NCBI RefSeq assembly: GCF_025263565.1
Contig: NZ_CP079865.1
Location: 1-64,000 of the forward strand
Source of the DNA: Mycobacterium sp. SMC-8
GTDB lineage: Bacteria > Actinomycetota > Actinomycetes > Mycobacteriales > Mycobacteriaceae
DNA: 64,000 bases
Direction of reading: 5' to 3'
Shown here: positions 44,809-54,656 of the stretch, piece after piece
Position numbering within the stretch: the first letter of the stretch is position 1
Layout of the letters: every line of letters begins with the position of its first letter
Notes under the pieces: model-generated
What the model saw: the letters and a program-made list of their open reading frames with translations, nothing else
Told to the model about the DNA's origin: nothing
Databases searched by the model: none
Translations under genes and position numbers: made by a program

Positions 44809-45248
44809 TGGCCCGTAAACTTGACTCTGCGAAAGACGTAGCCGACCTCGCGGAACTGAAGGACGTCGTACATTGGGAGGTCGCTGCCAAGCGTGTCGCG
44901 GCGGACGATCAGAGTAATGATCAACAGAATCTCGAAGCACTGATACGCGAAGAGTCAGACGAAATCGGCGTTCGGTGCAGATCGACGGTGTCCGGCAAGG
45001 GGGGACTGTACATCGCTGATGTCGAAGCAGTGTTCGGCTTCCCTGAGGAGATCGAGCTAACCGACGACGCACTTCAAGAATTTGTCGAACGTGTGGGACT
45101 CATGGTTGTGTACCCGTTTCTTCGAGCAGCAATTTTCGACGGGGCAAGTCGACTTGCTCTCAAGCGACCGCTGTTGCGGTTGATGAAGCCTGGTCAGCGG
45201 CTTGAACGGCTAAGCGAACCGACAGAAACTGCCATCGCCGACGCCTAG
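44808..45248 (+). CDS. SecB-like chaperone of a probable toxin-antitoxin-chaperone system
   Basis: A 146-residue protein. GGLYIADVEAVFGFPEEIEL followed by LQEFVERVGLMVVYPFLRAA and IFDGASRLALKRPLL follows the SecB fold pattern (acidic strand, then Tyr-Pro-Phe/Tyr-hydrophobic-Arg, then a final helix), like the Rv1957 chaperone. It is third in the operon after toxin and antitoxin, with overlapping stop and start. It should bind and protect the antitoxin. The call rests on pattern and gene order. Confidence 0.65.
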   Translation: MARKLDSAKDVADLAELKDVVHWEVAAKRVAADDQSNDQQNLEALIREESDEIGVRCRSTVSGKGGLYIADVEAVFGFPEEIELTDDALQEFVERVGLMVVYPFLRAAIFDGASRLALKRPLLRLMKPGQRLERLSEPTETAIADA

Positions 45249-45276
45249 CCACCTGCTGCTTCGCCGGGATTCAGGA

Positions 45277-45537
45277 TTATGCCCCGGCGTTGTCGTCGGC
45301 TTGCATTTGGGCCCAGGCGACGTAGCCCTCAGCCCACTCCCGAAGTTTTTCCTCACCGAGGGTCAGCCGGCCGATGCCCATGAGGGCGCCGCCTGTGGCG
45401 TTGAACAGTTCGAACATGCTGCCTTCGGCTTCGACTTCAGCGAGGACGGCCTCGTATCTTTCGCGGTCCTGGTCGAGAGAGGCTAGGACGATGCGTCCTA
45501 AGCGGGCGCGGTCGATGGGTCGTGGTTGTTCGTACAT
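45277..45537 (-). CDS. Phage-island protein of unknown function
   Basis: An 86-residue helical protein (ARLGRIVLASLDQDRERYEA, LREWAEGYVAWAQMQADDNA). Its ATG overlaps the tape-measure stop by one base, so it belongs to the broken tail operon. It faces the TAC operon end to end. No family recognised. Confidence 0.5.
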   Translation of the reverse strand: MYEQPRPIDRARLGRIVLASLDQDRERYEAVLAEVEAEGSMFELFNATGGALMGIGRLTLGEEKLREWAEGYVAWAQMQADDNAGA

Positions 45538-45723
45538 CAGGGCCTTCCTGAGTGTTGGCGGGCGCGACGGCGTTCTTCCCACTTAAGTCGGCGCACAGCA
45601 TCGTCCATGTCCTGTGCATACACGTTGTACGTCGCACCCGAGCCAGAATTCCCATTGGGATTAGAGGCCATCCACATCTCGGCCTGTCGCCGCATGTTCC
45701 GCCACTGCTTGGCTGTGACAGCC
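45537..45723 (-). pseudogene. Phage tail tape-measure protein, C-terminal end, cut by IS21
   Basis: The frame AVTAKQWRNMRRQAEMWMAS and ATYNVYAQDMDDAVRRLKWE to a stop at 45537 has no proper start. It should continue from the fragment at 51897-53684 across the two IS21 elements. The end of the tail gene is basic and helical. Confidence 0.55.
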
Positions 45724-45880
45724 TGATTTGGCCCCGGGTGGGCGGCTGAAAGTGGCCCCACCTGTGTGGTCGCGGGTGTGCTGTTGTGACGGTCTGAGTT
45801 AGCCCCACCTTGACGACACTCCGCGTCGGTTAGGACGACGTGAATTGGCCCCACCTGACAGTGATCACAGGCGGTTCCGG

Positions 45881-47502
45881 ATGGCCCGGATCGCTGGTGA
45901 AGGGTTGGTGGCTGGAAAGGTGAGGACACGGGTGGAGCAGTTCGCAGCGATCCGCCGGGATCGTCGGGTTGAGGGTTTGTCGATCCGGGCGCTGGCAGAT
46001 AAGTACCGGGTGCATCGACGCACGGTGCGCCAAGCGTTGGATTCGGCGGTGCCGCCGCCGCGCAAGACCGGGCCGCGAGCGGCGCCGCGGTTGGAGCCGT
46101 TCAAGGCGGCCATCGATGAGATGCTGCGTTCGGATCTGGATGCCCCGACAAAGCAACGCCATACCGCGCGACGGGTGTTGGCGCGGCTGGTCGATGAGCA
46201 TGACGCTGCCGGGTTGTCGTATTCGACGGTGCGCGACCACATCCGCAAACGTCGCCCGCAGATCGCTGCGGAGGCGGGCCGGGCGCTGGAGGCGGGATTT
46301 GTGCCGCAGACCTACCGCCCGGGCGCTGAAGCCGAGGTCGACTTCCACGATCTGTGGGTGGTGCTGGCCGGGGTGAAAACCAAGACCGCACTGTTTACGA
46401 TGCGGTTGTCGTTCTCGGGTCGAGCAGCGCATCGGGCGTTCGCCACCCAGGGCCAGGAAGCGTTCCTGGAGGGCCACGTTCATGGGTTCAACCGCCTGGG
46501 CGGGGTGCCGGTTGACAAGATCCGTTACGACAATCTCAATAGTGCGGTCAAGCAGGTGTTGTTCGGACGGTCCCGTCAGGAGAATGAACGCTGGATCGCG
46601 TTCCGCTCGCACTACGGCTTTGAAGCGTGGTATTGCCAGCCCGGTCACGACGGCAGCCACGAAAAGGGCGGCGTCGAAGGCGAAGGTGGCCGGTTCCGCC
46701 GCAATCACTGCGTGCCGATGCCGGTGGTGGACTCCTCGACGAGCTCAACGCGTTGTTGGCCGCTGCTGACGACGCCGACGATCGTCGTCGGATCGCCGAC
46801 CGCGCCAACAGTGTTGGCCAGGACTGGGAAACCGAGCGGCAGTTCCTGCAGCCTGTTGCTGATCAGCCGTTTGAGACGGCGTTGACGCTGACTCCGCGGG
46901 TGGATCGGTACGCCCAGATCATGGTGCGCTGCAATCAGTATTCGGTGCCGGCCCGGTTCATCGGGCATCGGGTGCGGGTGAAACTGTCGGCGTCGCATGT
47001 CACCGTGTATGACCGCACCACGGTGGTGGCACGTCATCCCCGGGCAGTCGGCAAAGGCACCAAGGTGCTGGACTTGGACCACTATCTGGAGATCCTGGCC
47101 CGCAAACCCGGCGCGTTGCCGGGGGCCACCGCACTGGCTCAAGCGCGGGCGGCCAAACTGTTCACCGCCGAACACGACGCGTGGTGGACTGCAGCCCGGC
47201 GGGTTCATGGGGATGCTGGCGGAACGCGTGTGCTGGTTGAAGTCCTGTTGCTGCACCGTCACCTCGACCGCGCTGATGTGCTGGCCGGTATCAGCGCTGC
47301 GCTGTCGGTGGGCTCGGTCAATGCCGATGTGGTGGCGCTGGAAGCCCGCCGGGCCGCCGAACAGCGCGCCGGCCTCGGTTCAGCACCCGGCTGTGACGGC
47401 ACCCAGGTGCTCCGGCTGGCTGGGCACCGCCTGATCGCCGACGAGCGGCCGTTGCCGTCGGTGGCCCACTATGACACTCTGCTGGGTCAGCAGAGCTCAT
47501 GA
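45881..47502 (+). pseudogene. istA: IS21 transposase IstA (outer element), one frameshift
   Basis: The start at ATG 45881 is followed by a helix-turn-helix (GLSIRALADKYRVHRRTVRQ) and the rve domain with GAEAEVDFHDLWVVL and VDKIRYDNLNSAVKQVL, then EKGGVEGEGGRFRRN (DDE acids). Near 46725 one base is missing, and the protein continues in another frame from LDELNALLAAADDADD to the stop at 47502. One C in the CTCC run would repair it. It overlaps istB by four bases. Confidence 0.85.
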
Positions 47503-48290
47503 CCAACACGACACGTCACACCGTCACCGATCAGGCCGCGGTCGCGGCCATCGAACAAGGTGCCCGGATGTTGCGGCTGCCCACCATCCGTGACCGCTTC
47601 GCCGAGATCGCCGCCGCGGCCGAACGTGAACAGCAGTCCTATCTGGGGTTCTTATCGGAGCTGATGATCGCCGAATGCGAGGACCGGGATCGCCGCCGGG
47701 CGCAGCGCCGCATTCATGACGCCGGGTTCCCTCGGCCAAAGCGGCTCGACGAGTTCAGCTTTGAGGCCAACCCCGCGATCAACCCCGCAGTCATCGGCAC
47801 CCTGGCCACCTGCGCCTGGGTCAAAGCCGGGGAACCCTTGTGCTTGATCGGCGACTCCGGGACCGGCAAAACTCACCTGCTGATCGGATTGGGAACCACC
47901 GCCGCCGAAGCCGGCTACCGCGTCCGCTACACCCTGGCCAGCAAGCTGGTCAATGAACTCGTCGAGGCCGCCGACGAGGCCCACCTGAGTAAGTTGATCA
48001 CCCGCTACGGTCGGGTGGATCTGCTGCTCATCGATGAGCTGGGCTATCTGCAATTGGACCGCCGCGGTGCGGAGTTGCTGTTCCAGGTGCTCACCGAGCG
48101 CGAGGAACGCGCCTCGGTGGCGATCGCGTCCAACGAGCCGTTCTCCGCGTGGACCAAGACCTTCACCGACCCGCGACTGTGTGCGGCCATCGTCGACCGG
48201 TTGACCTTCGCCGGGCAGATCATCGAAACCGGCACCACCTCCTACCGACTCGCCCATGCCCGCACCCGCCGCACCAGCACCGCGCAGTAA
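47499..48290 (+). CDS. istB: IS21 helper ATPase IstB (outer element)
   Basis: A 263-residue AAA+ ATPase related to DnaC: Walker A in LIGDSGTGKTHLLIGLG, Walker B in DLLLIDELGYLQLDRRGAEL and sensor region ERASVAIASNEPFSAW. IstB assembles on DNA and selects the target for IstA. It overlaps istA by four bases. Intact. Confidence 0.92.
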   Translation: MTNTTRHTVTDQAAVAAIEQGARMLRLPTIRDRFAEIAAAAEREQQSYLGFLSELMIAECEDRDRRRAQRRIHDAGFPRPKRLDEFSFEANPAINPAVIGTLATCAWVKAGEPLCLIGDSGTGKTHLLIGLGTTAAEAGYRVRYTLASKLVNELVEAADEAHLSKLITRYGRVDLLLIDELGYLQLDRRGAELLFQVLTEREERASVAIASNEPFSAWTKTFTDPRLCAAIVDRLTFAGQIIETGTTSYRLAHARTRRTSTAQ

Positions 48291-48336
48291 CTCACACGCC
48301 GCTGATGCTGCCTGCAGCCGATACAGTGACCAGGTC

Positions 48337-48915
48337 ATGTTGGTCGCCGATCTGCAGCACTTCCTCGACGTGGGCCCCGAGACCCCCGGGCCGGCCCGTG
48401 CGCTCGCCGAGCACCTGGGCAGCATCGTTTCCGCAGCATCGGCCGGCGACGCTCACACCCGGTGGGAAACCGCGCTGCCGTGTCGGCGCCGACCCGCCAA
48501 CCGCCGCTGCCCGGGCCGCATCACGGTCGTCCGCGGCGATGCTGAGCAACCCATCGGCTGGCAATGCAGCCACTGTGGCGACGACGGCACCATCAGCAAC
48601 TGGGCAGCATCAATCTACGATCTGCGTCGCCAGCAACTGACCGCAGCCCAACCGCTGCGCGACATTCCCATCGACGCTGACACCGCAGCGATCCTGCGCA
48701 CCCTGCCCTTCCTCGACAGCGACTGTCAGAGAGCGGTTTTCGCGGTGTTCGCCCACGGTGGCGAGCTTCACCTCACGATGACCGGCGACGAACTCGATGA
48801 TCTGATCGATGCGGTGGCTGCCGAGTCCAATCATGAACCCAACCGCCGCCGTCAACGCCAACTCGACACCGCTTACGACACCTTGACCGCCGCCACCAAC
48901 TCGCCCCGGTGGTGA
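48337..48915 (+). CDS. IS21 passenger protein with zinc-ribbon-like centre
   Basis: A 192-residue protein from ATG 48337 (an earlier in-frame start at 48256 overlaps istB). The middle has CRRRPANRRCPGRITV and GWQCSHCGDDGTISNWAASI, a CxxC-type zinc ribbon; the rest is helical. It lies between istB and the DUF3024 gene inside the IS ends and is probably co-transcribed with them. Function unknown. Confidence 0.6.
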   Translation: MLVADLQHFLDVGPETPGPARALAEHLGSIVSAASAGDAHTRWETALPCRRRPANRRCPGRITVVRGDAEQPIGWQCSHCGDDGTISNWAASIYDLRRQQLTAAQPLRDIPIDADTAAILRTLPFLDSDCQRAVFAVFAHGGELHLTMTGDELDDLIDAVAAESNHEPNRRRQRQLDTAYDTLTAATNSPRW

Positions 48916-48919
48916 CCCG

Positions 48920-49258
48920 ATGGCCCTACCCGAACTCGATGTCGCACGCGTGCAACAGTGGTGCGCGGCCAGAGTGCCCGAACATGCGCGTCACCAAGTC
49001 CGCGTCGAATGCGACGTCGCTGCCCGGCACCTGACCATCGTCGAACGACGAGCGCCGTGGCGCGCAGACTACGGTCCGGACTGGACCAGTTTCCCGATCG
49101 CACGACTGCGCTACACCGCCACCACCAACACCTGGACCCTGTACTGGCGAGACCGACACCTCAAATTTCACCGCTACGACATGATCGACCCCACACCGCA
49201 CATCCACGATGTGCTCACCGAAATCGACCACAACCCCTCAGGCATCTTCTGGGGCTAA
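48920..49258 (+). CDS. DUF3024-type IS21 passenger protein
   Basis: A 112-residue protein: LDVARVQQWCAARVPEHARH, RHLTIVERRAPWRADYGPDW and LRYTATTNTWTLYWRDRHLK match the DUF3024 family as I recall it. The family is of unknown function and widespread in actinobacteria. It begins five bases after the previous passenger gene, within the element. Intact. Confidence 0.72.
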   Translation: MALPELDVARVQQWCAARVPEHARHQVRVECDVAARHLTIVERRAPWRADYGPDWTSFPIARLRYTATTNTWTLYWRDRHLKFHRYDMIDPTPHIHDVLTEIDHNPSGIFWG

Positions 49259-49337
49259 ACGCCAACCCCCAACGCACCGTGCGTTTCGTCAAGTGATTTG
49301 GCCCCACCGTCGTCATGAATTTTGGCCCCAGCTTGGG

Positions 49338-50138
49338 TCAGTCGGCGCGTTTGGCTCGGGTGGCGGTTTTGCTGGTGCGTAGTCGGTAGGACTTGGTGCC
49401 GGTTTCGAGGATGTGGGCGTTGAAGGTGACGCGGTCGACGATGGCAGCAACGAGGCGGGGGTCGGGGAAGACGGTGCCCCACTCGCTGAACGGCAGGTTG
49501 GTGGCAATCGCCACGGACGCGCGTTCTTCGCGTTCGGTGATGATCTGGAACAGCAGTTCTGCTCCGCGAGGGTCGATTTGGACGTATCCGAGTTCATCGA
49601 GACAGAGCAGATCCAGGCGTCCGTAGCGGGCAACGACCCGGGACAGGATGCGCTCGTCGGCGGCTTCGACGAGTTCGTTGACCAGTTGCGCGGTGGTGAC
49701 GTATCGGACTCGACGGCCCTGCTCGCAGGCCGCCAGCCCCAGCCCGATGAGCAGATGCGATTTGCCGGTTCCGGAGTCCCCGAGCAGCACAACCGGCTCG
49801 CCGGCATCCATGTAATGCCCGGCGGCCAGCTGCCCCAGCAGCGCCGGGGTGATGCCGGGTACGGCGTCAATGTTGAACTCCGCCAACCGTTTCAGCCGCG
49901 GGAACTTGGCGTCGTTGATGCGCCGGGCGCGGCGCCGTTCAGTGCGGTCGTCGACTTCGGCGGCCAGCACCTCGGCGAGGTAGCGCAGATGGGTGTGGCG
50001 TTCCCGGTCGGCGATCTCGGCCAGGCGGGCGGCTTCGGTGCGCACCGTGGGCAGGTGCAGTTCGCGTGCCGCGGCGCCGATGGAGGCTTGCGCGGCGGCA
50101 TCAGCGGTCGCCGGCTTGGTGGTGGCGGTGGTGGTCAT
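49338..50138 (-). CDS. istB: IS21 helper ATPase IstB (inner element)
   Basis: A 266-residue AAA+ ATPase with Walker A LLGDSGTGKSHLLIGLGLA, Walker B DLLCLDELGYVQIDPRGAEL and ERASVAIATNLPFSEW. It differs clearly from the other IstB here, so the two IS21 elements are separate types. Overlaps istA by four bases. Intact. Confidence 0.92.
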   Translation of the reverse strand: MTTTATTKPATADAAAQASIGAAARELHLPTVRTEAARLAEIADRERHTHLRYLAEVLAAEVDDRTERRRARRINDAKFPRLKRLAEFNIDAVPGITPALLGQLAAGHYMDAGEPVVLLGDSGTGKSHLLIGLGLAACEQGRRVRYVTTAQLVNELVEAADERILSRVVARYGRLDLLCLDELGYVQIDPRGAELLFQIITEREERASVAIATNLPFSEWGTVFPDPRLVAAIVDRVTFNAHILETGTKSYRLRTSKTATRAKRAD

Positions 50139-51664
50139 GAGTCACTTCCGGTCAGCAGGTCGTCGTAGTCGGTCAGCGAGGGTGCGGGCCGGTCGTAGCG
50201 GGCCAGGGCACCGATCGCAGCGATCGGCGCCTGCGGGGTGGTGTCGCGGCGGGCTTCGATGATCACCGCCTCGGGATCCAGGCATCCGGAGGTGACCGCG
50301 CGGTCCATCGCGGTGATCAGCGCGGCCGTCGGCAGGCTGCGGTGCGCCAGCAGCACGGTGATCAGAGCGCGGGTGCCCTTGGCGTCGCCGCGGGCGGTGC
50401 GGGCGGCATCCCAGTACCGCTGATGGCTGGTGGTGAACACGCCGCGGGCCTTGGCCTGGGCCAGGGCGGTCGCCCCGGGCAGCGCCCCAGGTTTGGTGGC
50501 CAGGACCTCCAGGTAGTGGTCCAGGGCGAGGACTTCGACGTAGCGTCCGGCGGCACGTTCGTGGCGGGCCACCAACCGGGGACCGTCATAGATCTCGACG
50601 CTGCGGGCGGCCAGACGCACCGGTAGACGCCGCCCGGCGTAGCGGGCCGGCACGGAGTAGAAGCATTGCCGCACAGACACTCTGGCCCGATTATCAACCC
50701 GCGCGTGCAGCAGCCTCGCGCAGTCGAACCCCTCAGCCGGCAGCCCCATCAACGCAGCGGCCTCGGCGGCGAACGCCGCCCCGACAGTGATCGGGCGCCC
50801 GGTAATCACCCGGTCGTCGTCGAGGACGTCGGCAGCGGCGATCACCTCGTTGAGCTCGGCCAGGGAGGCGACCGTGGGGACCGGGACGAGGTGGCGTCGC
50901 CGGAACCGGCCGATCTCACCTTCCACACCGCCCTTCTCATGCGCTCCCTCGACGCCTGGGCGGCAGAAGAACGAGTCGAACCCGTAGTGACTGCGCAGCG
51001 CGGTGAACCGTTCAGACTCGGTACGGTCGCGACCTTTGAGGACCCGGATCACCGCCGGTTTGAGGTTGTCATACCGGATCCGGGCCGGCACCCCACCGAA
51101 GTACTCGAACGCCAGGACGTGGCCCTCCAGGAACGCCTCCTGGGCCTGGGTGGCGAACGCGACGTGAAATGCTTTGCCCGAGTGGGACAGTCGCATCACG
51201 AACATCCAGCACTTCACCACCAGACCGGCGATCGTGGCGTAGAACTCACCGAAATCGACCTCCGCCTCGGCACCGGCCTCATGGGCCTGCGGGACCGACA
51301 CCTCCTGCTGGTCCAGGCCCAACTCGACCCGCCGACGCGCGACATACCGCGACACCGTCACCTCCGCACACGTAGCCCCATGCTCGGCGACCAGACGCTG
51401 CCAGATCCGCCGAGCGGTGTGGCGTTGCTTGCGCGGAGCCTGCTTGTCGGCGATCAGCCAGGCGTCGATCACCGACACCCACTCATCGATCGCCGGCCGG
51501 GGCCGCGCCGGATAGGCCTTGCGCGGCGGGGGCACCGCATCAGCGAGTGCCTGGCGCACCGTCCGCCGATGGGTGCCATGGCGATCTGCTAACTCACGGA
51601 TCGACAAGCCCTCGCGCCGCCGGTCCTTCCTGATCTTCTCGAACAGCTCCACGCGTGACCGCAT
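50135..51664 (-). CDS. istA: IS21 transposase IstA (inner element)
   Basis: A 509-residue DDE transposase from ATG 51664 (MRSRVELFEKIRKDRRREG) with a helix-turn-helix (LSIRELADRHGTHRRTVRQA) and rve domain with GAEAEVDFGEFYATI, PARIRYDNLKPAV and EKGGVEGEIGRFRRRH. The long C-terminal part ends DYDDLLTGSDS. Intact and probably able to move the element. Confidence 0.92.
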   Translation of the reverse strand: MRSRVELFEKIRKDRRREGLSIRELADRHGTHRRTVRQALADAVPPPRKAYPARPRPAIDEWVSVIDAWLIADKQAPRKQRHTARRIWQRLVAEHGATCAEVTVSRYVARRRVELGLDQQEVSVPQAHEAGAEAEVDFGEFYATIAGLVVKCWMFVMRLSHSGKAFHVAFATQAQEAFLEGHVLAFEYFGGVPARIRYDNLKPAVIRVLKGRDRTESERFTALRSHYGFDSFFCRPGVEGAHEKGGVEGEIGRFRRRHLVPVPTVASLAELNEVIAAADVLDDDRVITGRPITVGAAFAAEAAALMGLPAEGFDCARLLHARVDNRARVSVRQCFYSVPARYAGRRLPVRLAARSVEIYDGPRLVARHERAAGRYVEVLALDHYLEVLATKPGALPGATALAQAKARGVFTTSHQRYWDAARTARGDAKGTRALITVLLAHRSLPTAALITAMDRAVTSGCLDPEAVIIEARRDTTPQAPIAAIGALARYDRPAPSLTDYDDLLTGSDS

Positions 51665-51896
51665 CCTGACCGACCTCCCTGACGACCGCCAGGGACGACG
51701 GTGCGACAGGAAAGATCTGAACGAGGGTGGGGCCAAAATTCGTGACGACACACCGCCCCACCCGGCCGGAAACGCTCACCCACCCACCGGGGCCAAAATT
51801 GGTGACGAACACCGACCAAAGTGGGGCCAAGTCAGGTGACCACACTCAGCACCGCGAAGTGGGGCCGAAACTGGCCGTCACAGTGGGGCCACTACA

Positions 51897-53684
51897 AGTT
51901 GACATTGCCAACTGCTGCTGGGTGAAGACATACTCGGGTGTTTTCGAGAGGTTCATGGCGATCGAGTTCGGCTGTAAGACACCGCCGTTGTCGAAGACAC
52001 CGCTGTGTGGGAGCCAGGTGGATGGGTCCATCGGATTGAACTGCGGGGTTGCCTGCTGCGGCTGCGTTGTGGCCGGAACTTTCGCGGGAGTCTGACCATA
52101 GGACGGCTGCTGCCTCACAGCTCCCAGCGCCGCCTGCGCGCCCTGCGATCCAGTGCCCATGTTCGCCATCGCCGGGTTCCCGGGCTGCGCCCACGACTGG
52201 ATAGCGGTCTTCGCCGCCCCCATAGTTCCCGGCGCTTTCTTCTCCTGCCCGGGGATGCCTTGCGGCATGAACGCCATCGGATTCGCAGAACCCAACCAGC
52301 GGGGAGCACCGAACGGGAACACCTGCTCCACAAGGGCTTCACCCCAAATCCCGCCCAGGTCATACAGGTAGGACACGCCGCGCTTCCCAGCCTCAGCGGC
52401 CATCTGAATACCCGCAGACGCTGCAGGGCCGGCAGCGGCACCAGCGCCGAACGAACCCGCCGCGGCAGCCGCGGACACGGCCATCGACCCCAACTGGGCT
52501 CCGCTGTCGATCAGGTTGTGGAAGAACGACTCCCCCAGATCAAGGAAGTTCGACAACCCGCCCTGCCCAACCGGGTCCGTGTTACCCGCAGCGGCGGGAA
52601 TGTAGCCCTCGGTGCGCTGGAGGCCGGGCAGTGCTTTCGGGCCGGGCAGGGCGCCACCAGCGGAGCCGTGCTGCAGCGAGTTCGGGTCGATCCCCTGCGA
52701 TTTCAGGTACTCGATGTCCTGGGGGTTGAGCACGAACTCCGGCTTGCCGGAGGTGTTCATCCCCAGCGTGCCGGGAGGCCACGGTCCGCCCGTGTCATAC
52801 TTCGGGACCTTGCCCAGCAACTCCTCCAGTGGGCCAACGGGCGGGGCACTCCGCGGAGGAGCAGGAGGCGGTGTGGCAGGCGGACCGTACTGCGGCTTCT
52901 GGTTCGCACCCGCACCACCGACAAGCGGCCCCCGAGCGGGCGTCGGGGGCGGTGTTGCCGCACCGGAAGCGCCAACTGCTCCGCTGGGATATCCACCACC
53001 TGTGGTGGCAACGTGGATGTGGTCGTAGTGGTCGCCGCCCTGATCGGTCTGCCACAAGCTCGCGCTCAGATCAACACCCATCGCGGGTCCGTTAGCTTGC
53101 AGCCACGCCCAGATCTGATCCCCGTACCTCTTACCTTCCGGGTTCCGGCCGCCCCGGGTACTACCACCGGGGATCATCACATCCAGGGCGAGGCCGTTGG
53201 GATGCCACTTCAGCGGGTCCTTCCGGTAGCCGCCAATGGAGGGCACATTCGGGAATCTGGACTCGATAGCCCGCTTCACCGCGATGGTGTTGACCTGCAA
53301 GCCGTTCTCGGGACCCTTACTTGCGGCAGTGGTGCCGGTGAGGAAGTCGGCACCGAGTGCGTCCAACCCGGGTGTCCCTGTAGCAGCGTTCGTTCCGATC
53401 GGCGAGGTATCGCCGCGCTCATTGCCGAAGATGTGGTCGGCGATTCTTCCGGGAGCGGTGAATCCGCGTTCGATCGCCCACCACCAAGGGCGGTCCTCTC
53501 CCTCGATTGCGTTCGCGATCTCGTTGCCGGCCAGGGTCGGCAGGCCGATTGATGTGAGCAGGGCGAGTTTCCCGAGGATTCCCGAGCCGCCCTTGCCGCC
53601 CTTGCCTCCAGGGTTACCGAGCTTGCCGCCGAGGCCGTCCAAAGCCCCGCCCAGGGTGGCGATAGCGCCTGATCCACCCCGGCA
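51897..53684 (-). pseudogene. Phage tail tape-measure protein with peptidase domain, middle fragment
   Basis: About 590 residues open on both sides: upstream it is cut by an IS3 element at 53685, downstream by IS21 at 51896. Near the front a domain with YRKDPLKWHPNGLALDVMIP and QGGDHYDHIHVATTGGG (metal-binding His and Asp) resembles M15-type or phage lysin peptidases that open the cell wall during DNA entry. Pro-, Gly- and Ala-rich linkers and PEFVLNPQDIEYLKSQG, TPEYVFTQQQLA follow, typical of mycobacteriophage tape measures. The front several hundred residues expected are absent. Confidence 0.7.
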
Positions 53685-53699
53685 TGTCGGGAGGTTCTC

Positions 53700-54656
53700 T
53701 TATCTGAGTGCCTCCTCGGTATGAGGGTGCCGTTGGCGATGGTAATAGAGGGCTTCGGCCCGGTCCGGAGTCAGGTCCTGGCAGTAGCCATTCGGTCGCT
53801 GCCGGTTGTAGAAAGCCACCCATTCGGCGGTTGCCAGCGAGAGGTCGGCGGCACCGGGATACGGCGGCTGGTGGTCGATGAGTTCGGTCTTGTAGCTGCT
53901 GTTCACCGATTCGGCCAAGGCGTTGTCGAAGCTATCGCCCACCGATCCGACTGAGGGCAGGATCCCTTCAGCGGCCAAGTGTTCAGTGAACGCTACCGCC
54001 GTATATTGAGAGCCCGCATCGCTGTGATGGATCAGATCATCCAAAAATGTTGCACCAGAACGCTTCCTGGTATCTATGGCGTGGTTGATCGCATCGGTCA
54101 CCAGCTTCTGGGTCATCTCGGTGGCCACCTTCCAGCCTACGATCTTGCGGGCGTAGACGTCGGTCACGAACGCTGTGTAGGCCCAGCCGGCACGGGTCCG
54201 GCAGTACGTGAAATCGGCCACCCACAAACGGTCCGGCGCGCCGGCGACGAAATGCCGCGCGACCCGATCCGGAGCTCGCGTTGCTGCCGGATCAGCAATG
54301 GTGGTGCGCACCCGGCGGCGCTTGCACGCACCCCGCCAACCCATCTCCCGCATGACCCGCTCCACAACACACCGTGAGACATCGAGTCCGTTGGTACGCA
54401 ACACAATCCACGTCTTACGGGCACCCAGAACCGCGAACAGCTTGTTGGATCGGCGCAGCCGCCAGATGGCGTCGATCACCTGCGCATCAGTCCAGTCCGC
54501 CTTCGAGGGGCCACGGCGGGCGCGGTGGGCGTAATACGTCGACGGGGCGATCACGACGCCGAACTCCGAGAGCACGGCGCACATCGACTCGACACCCCAC
54601 TTGAGACCATCAGCGCCCACACGCATGTGCTGGTGGGCGCTGATGAACTCCACGAC
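53700..54656 (-). CDS. IS3 transposase OrfB (second element)
   Basis: The integrase domain is complete: WVADFTYCRTRAGWAYTAFV (first Asp), LIHHSDAGSQYTAVAF (second Asp) and PSVGSVGDSFDNALAESVNS (Glu). It is made as an OrfAB fusion by -1 frameshift from orfA, so it has no strong start; the open frame extends upstream into orfA. This copy keeps the motif that is disrupted in the first IS3. Confidence 0.88.
   Translation of the reverse strand, partial: VVEFISAHQHMRVGADGLKWGVESMCAVLSEFGVVIAPSTYYAHRARRGPSKADWTDAQVIDAIWRLRRSNKLFAVLGARKTWIVLRTNGLDVSRCVVERVMREMGWRGACKRRRVRTTIADPAATRAPDRVARHFVAGAPDRLWVADFTYCRTRAGWAYTAFVTDVYARKIVGWKVATEMTQKLVTDAINHAIDTRKRSGATFLDDLIHHSDAGSQYTAVAFTEHLAAEGILPSVGSVGDSFDNALAESVNSSYKTELIDHQPPYPGAADLSLATAEWVAFYNRQRPNGYCQDLTPDRAEALYYHRQRHPHTEEALR

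Larger units (their letters stand above)
49294..51834 (-). mobile_element. Second IS21-family element, nested
   Basis: The ends TGATTTGGCCCCAC (49294) and, on the other strand, TGACTTGGCCCCAC (51834) agree. Each has an internal TTTTGGCCCC repeat (49311 and, complementary, near 51737 and 51790). It holds istA and istB on the minus strand, both intact, in 2.54 kb, a normal IS21 size. Confidence 0.75.
45724..51896 (+). mobile_element. IS21-family element with passenger genes, carrying a nested second IS21
   Basis: The left end TGATTTGGCCCC (45724) and right end (complement TGTAGTGGCCCC, ending at 51896) match. Several further TGGCCCC-type subterminal repeats lie near each end (45752, 45803, 45846 and 51860), as IS21 elements carry for transposase binding. 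Genes are istA, istB and two passengers (to 49258). The segment 49294-51834 is another IS21 in the opposite direction, so the right-hand repeats of the outer element lie beyond it. Exact ends were judged by eye; no target duplication is clear. Confidence 0.68.
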
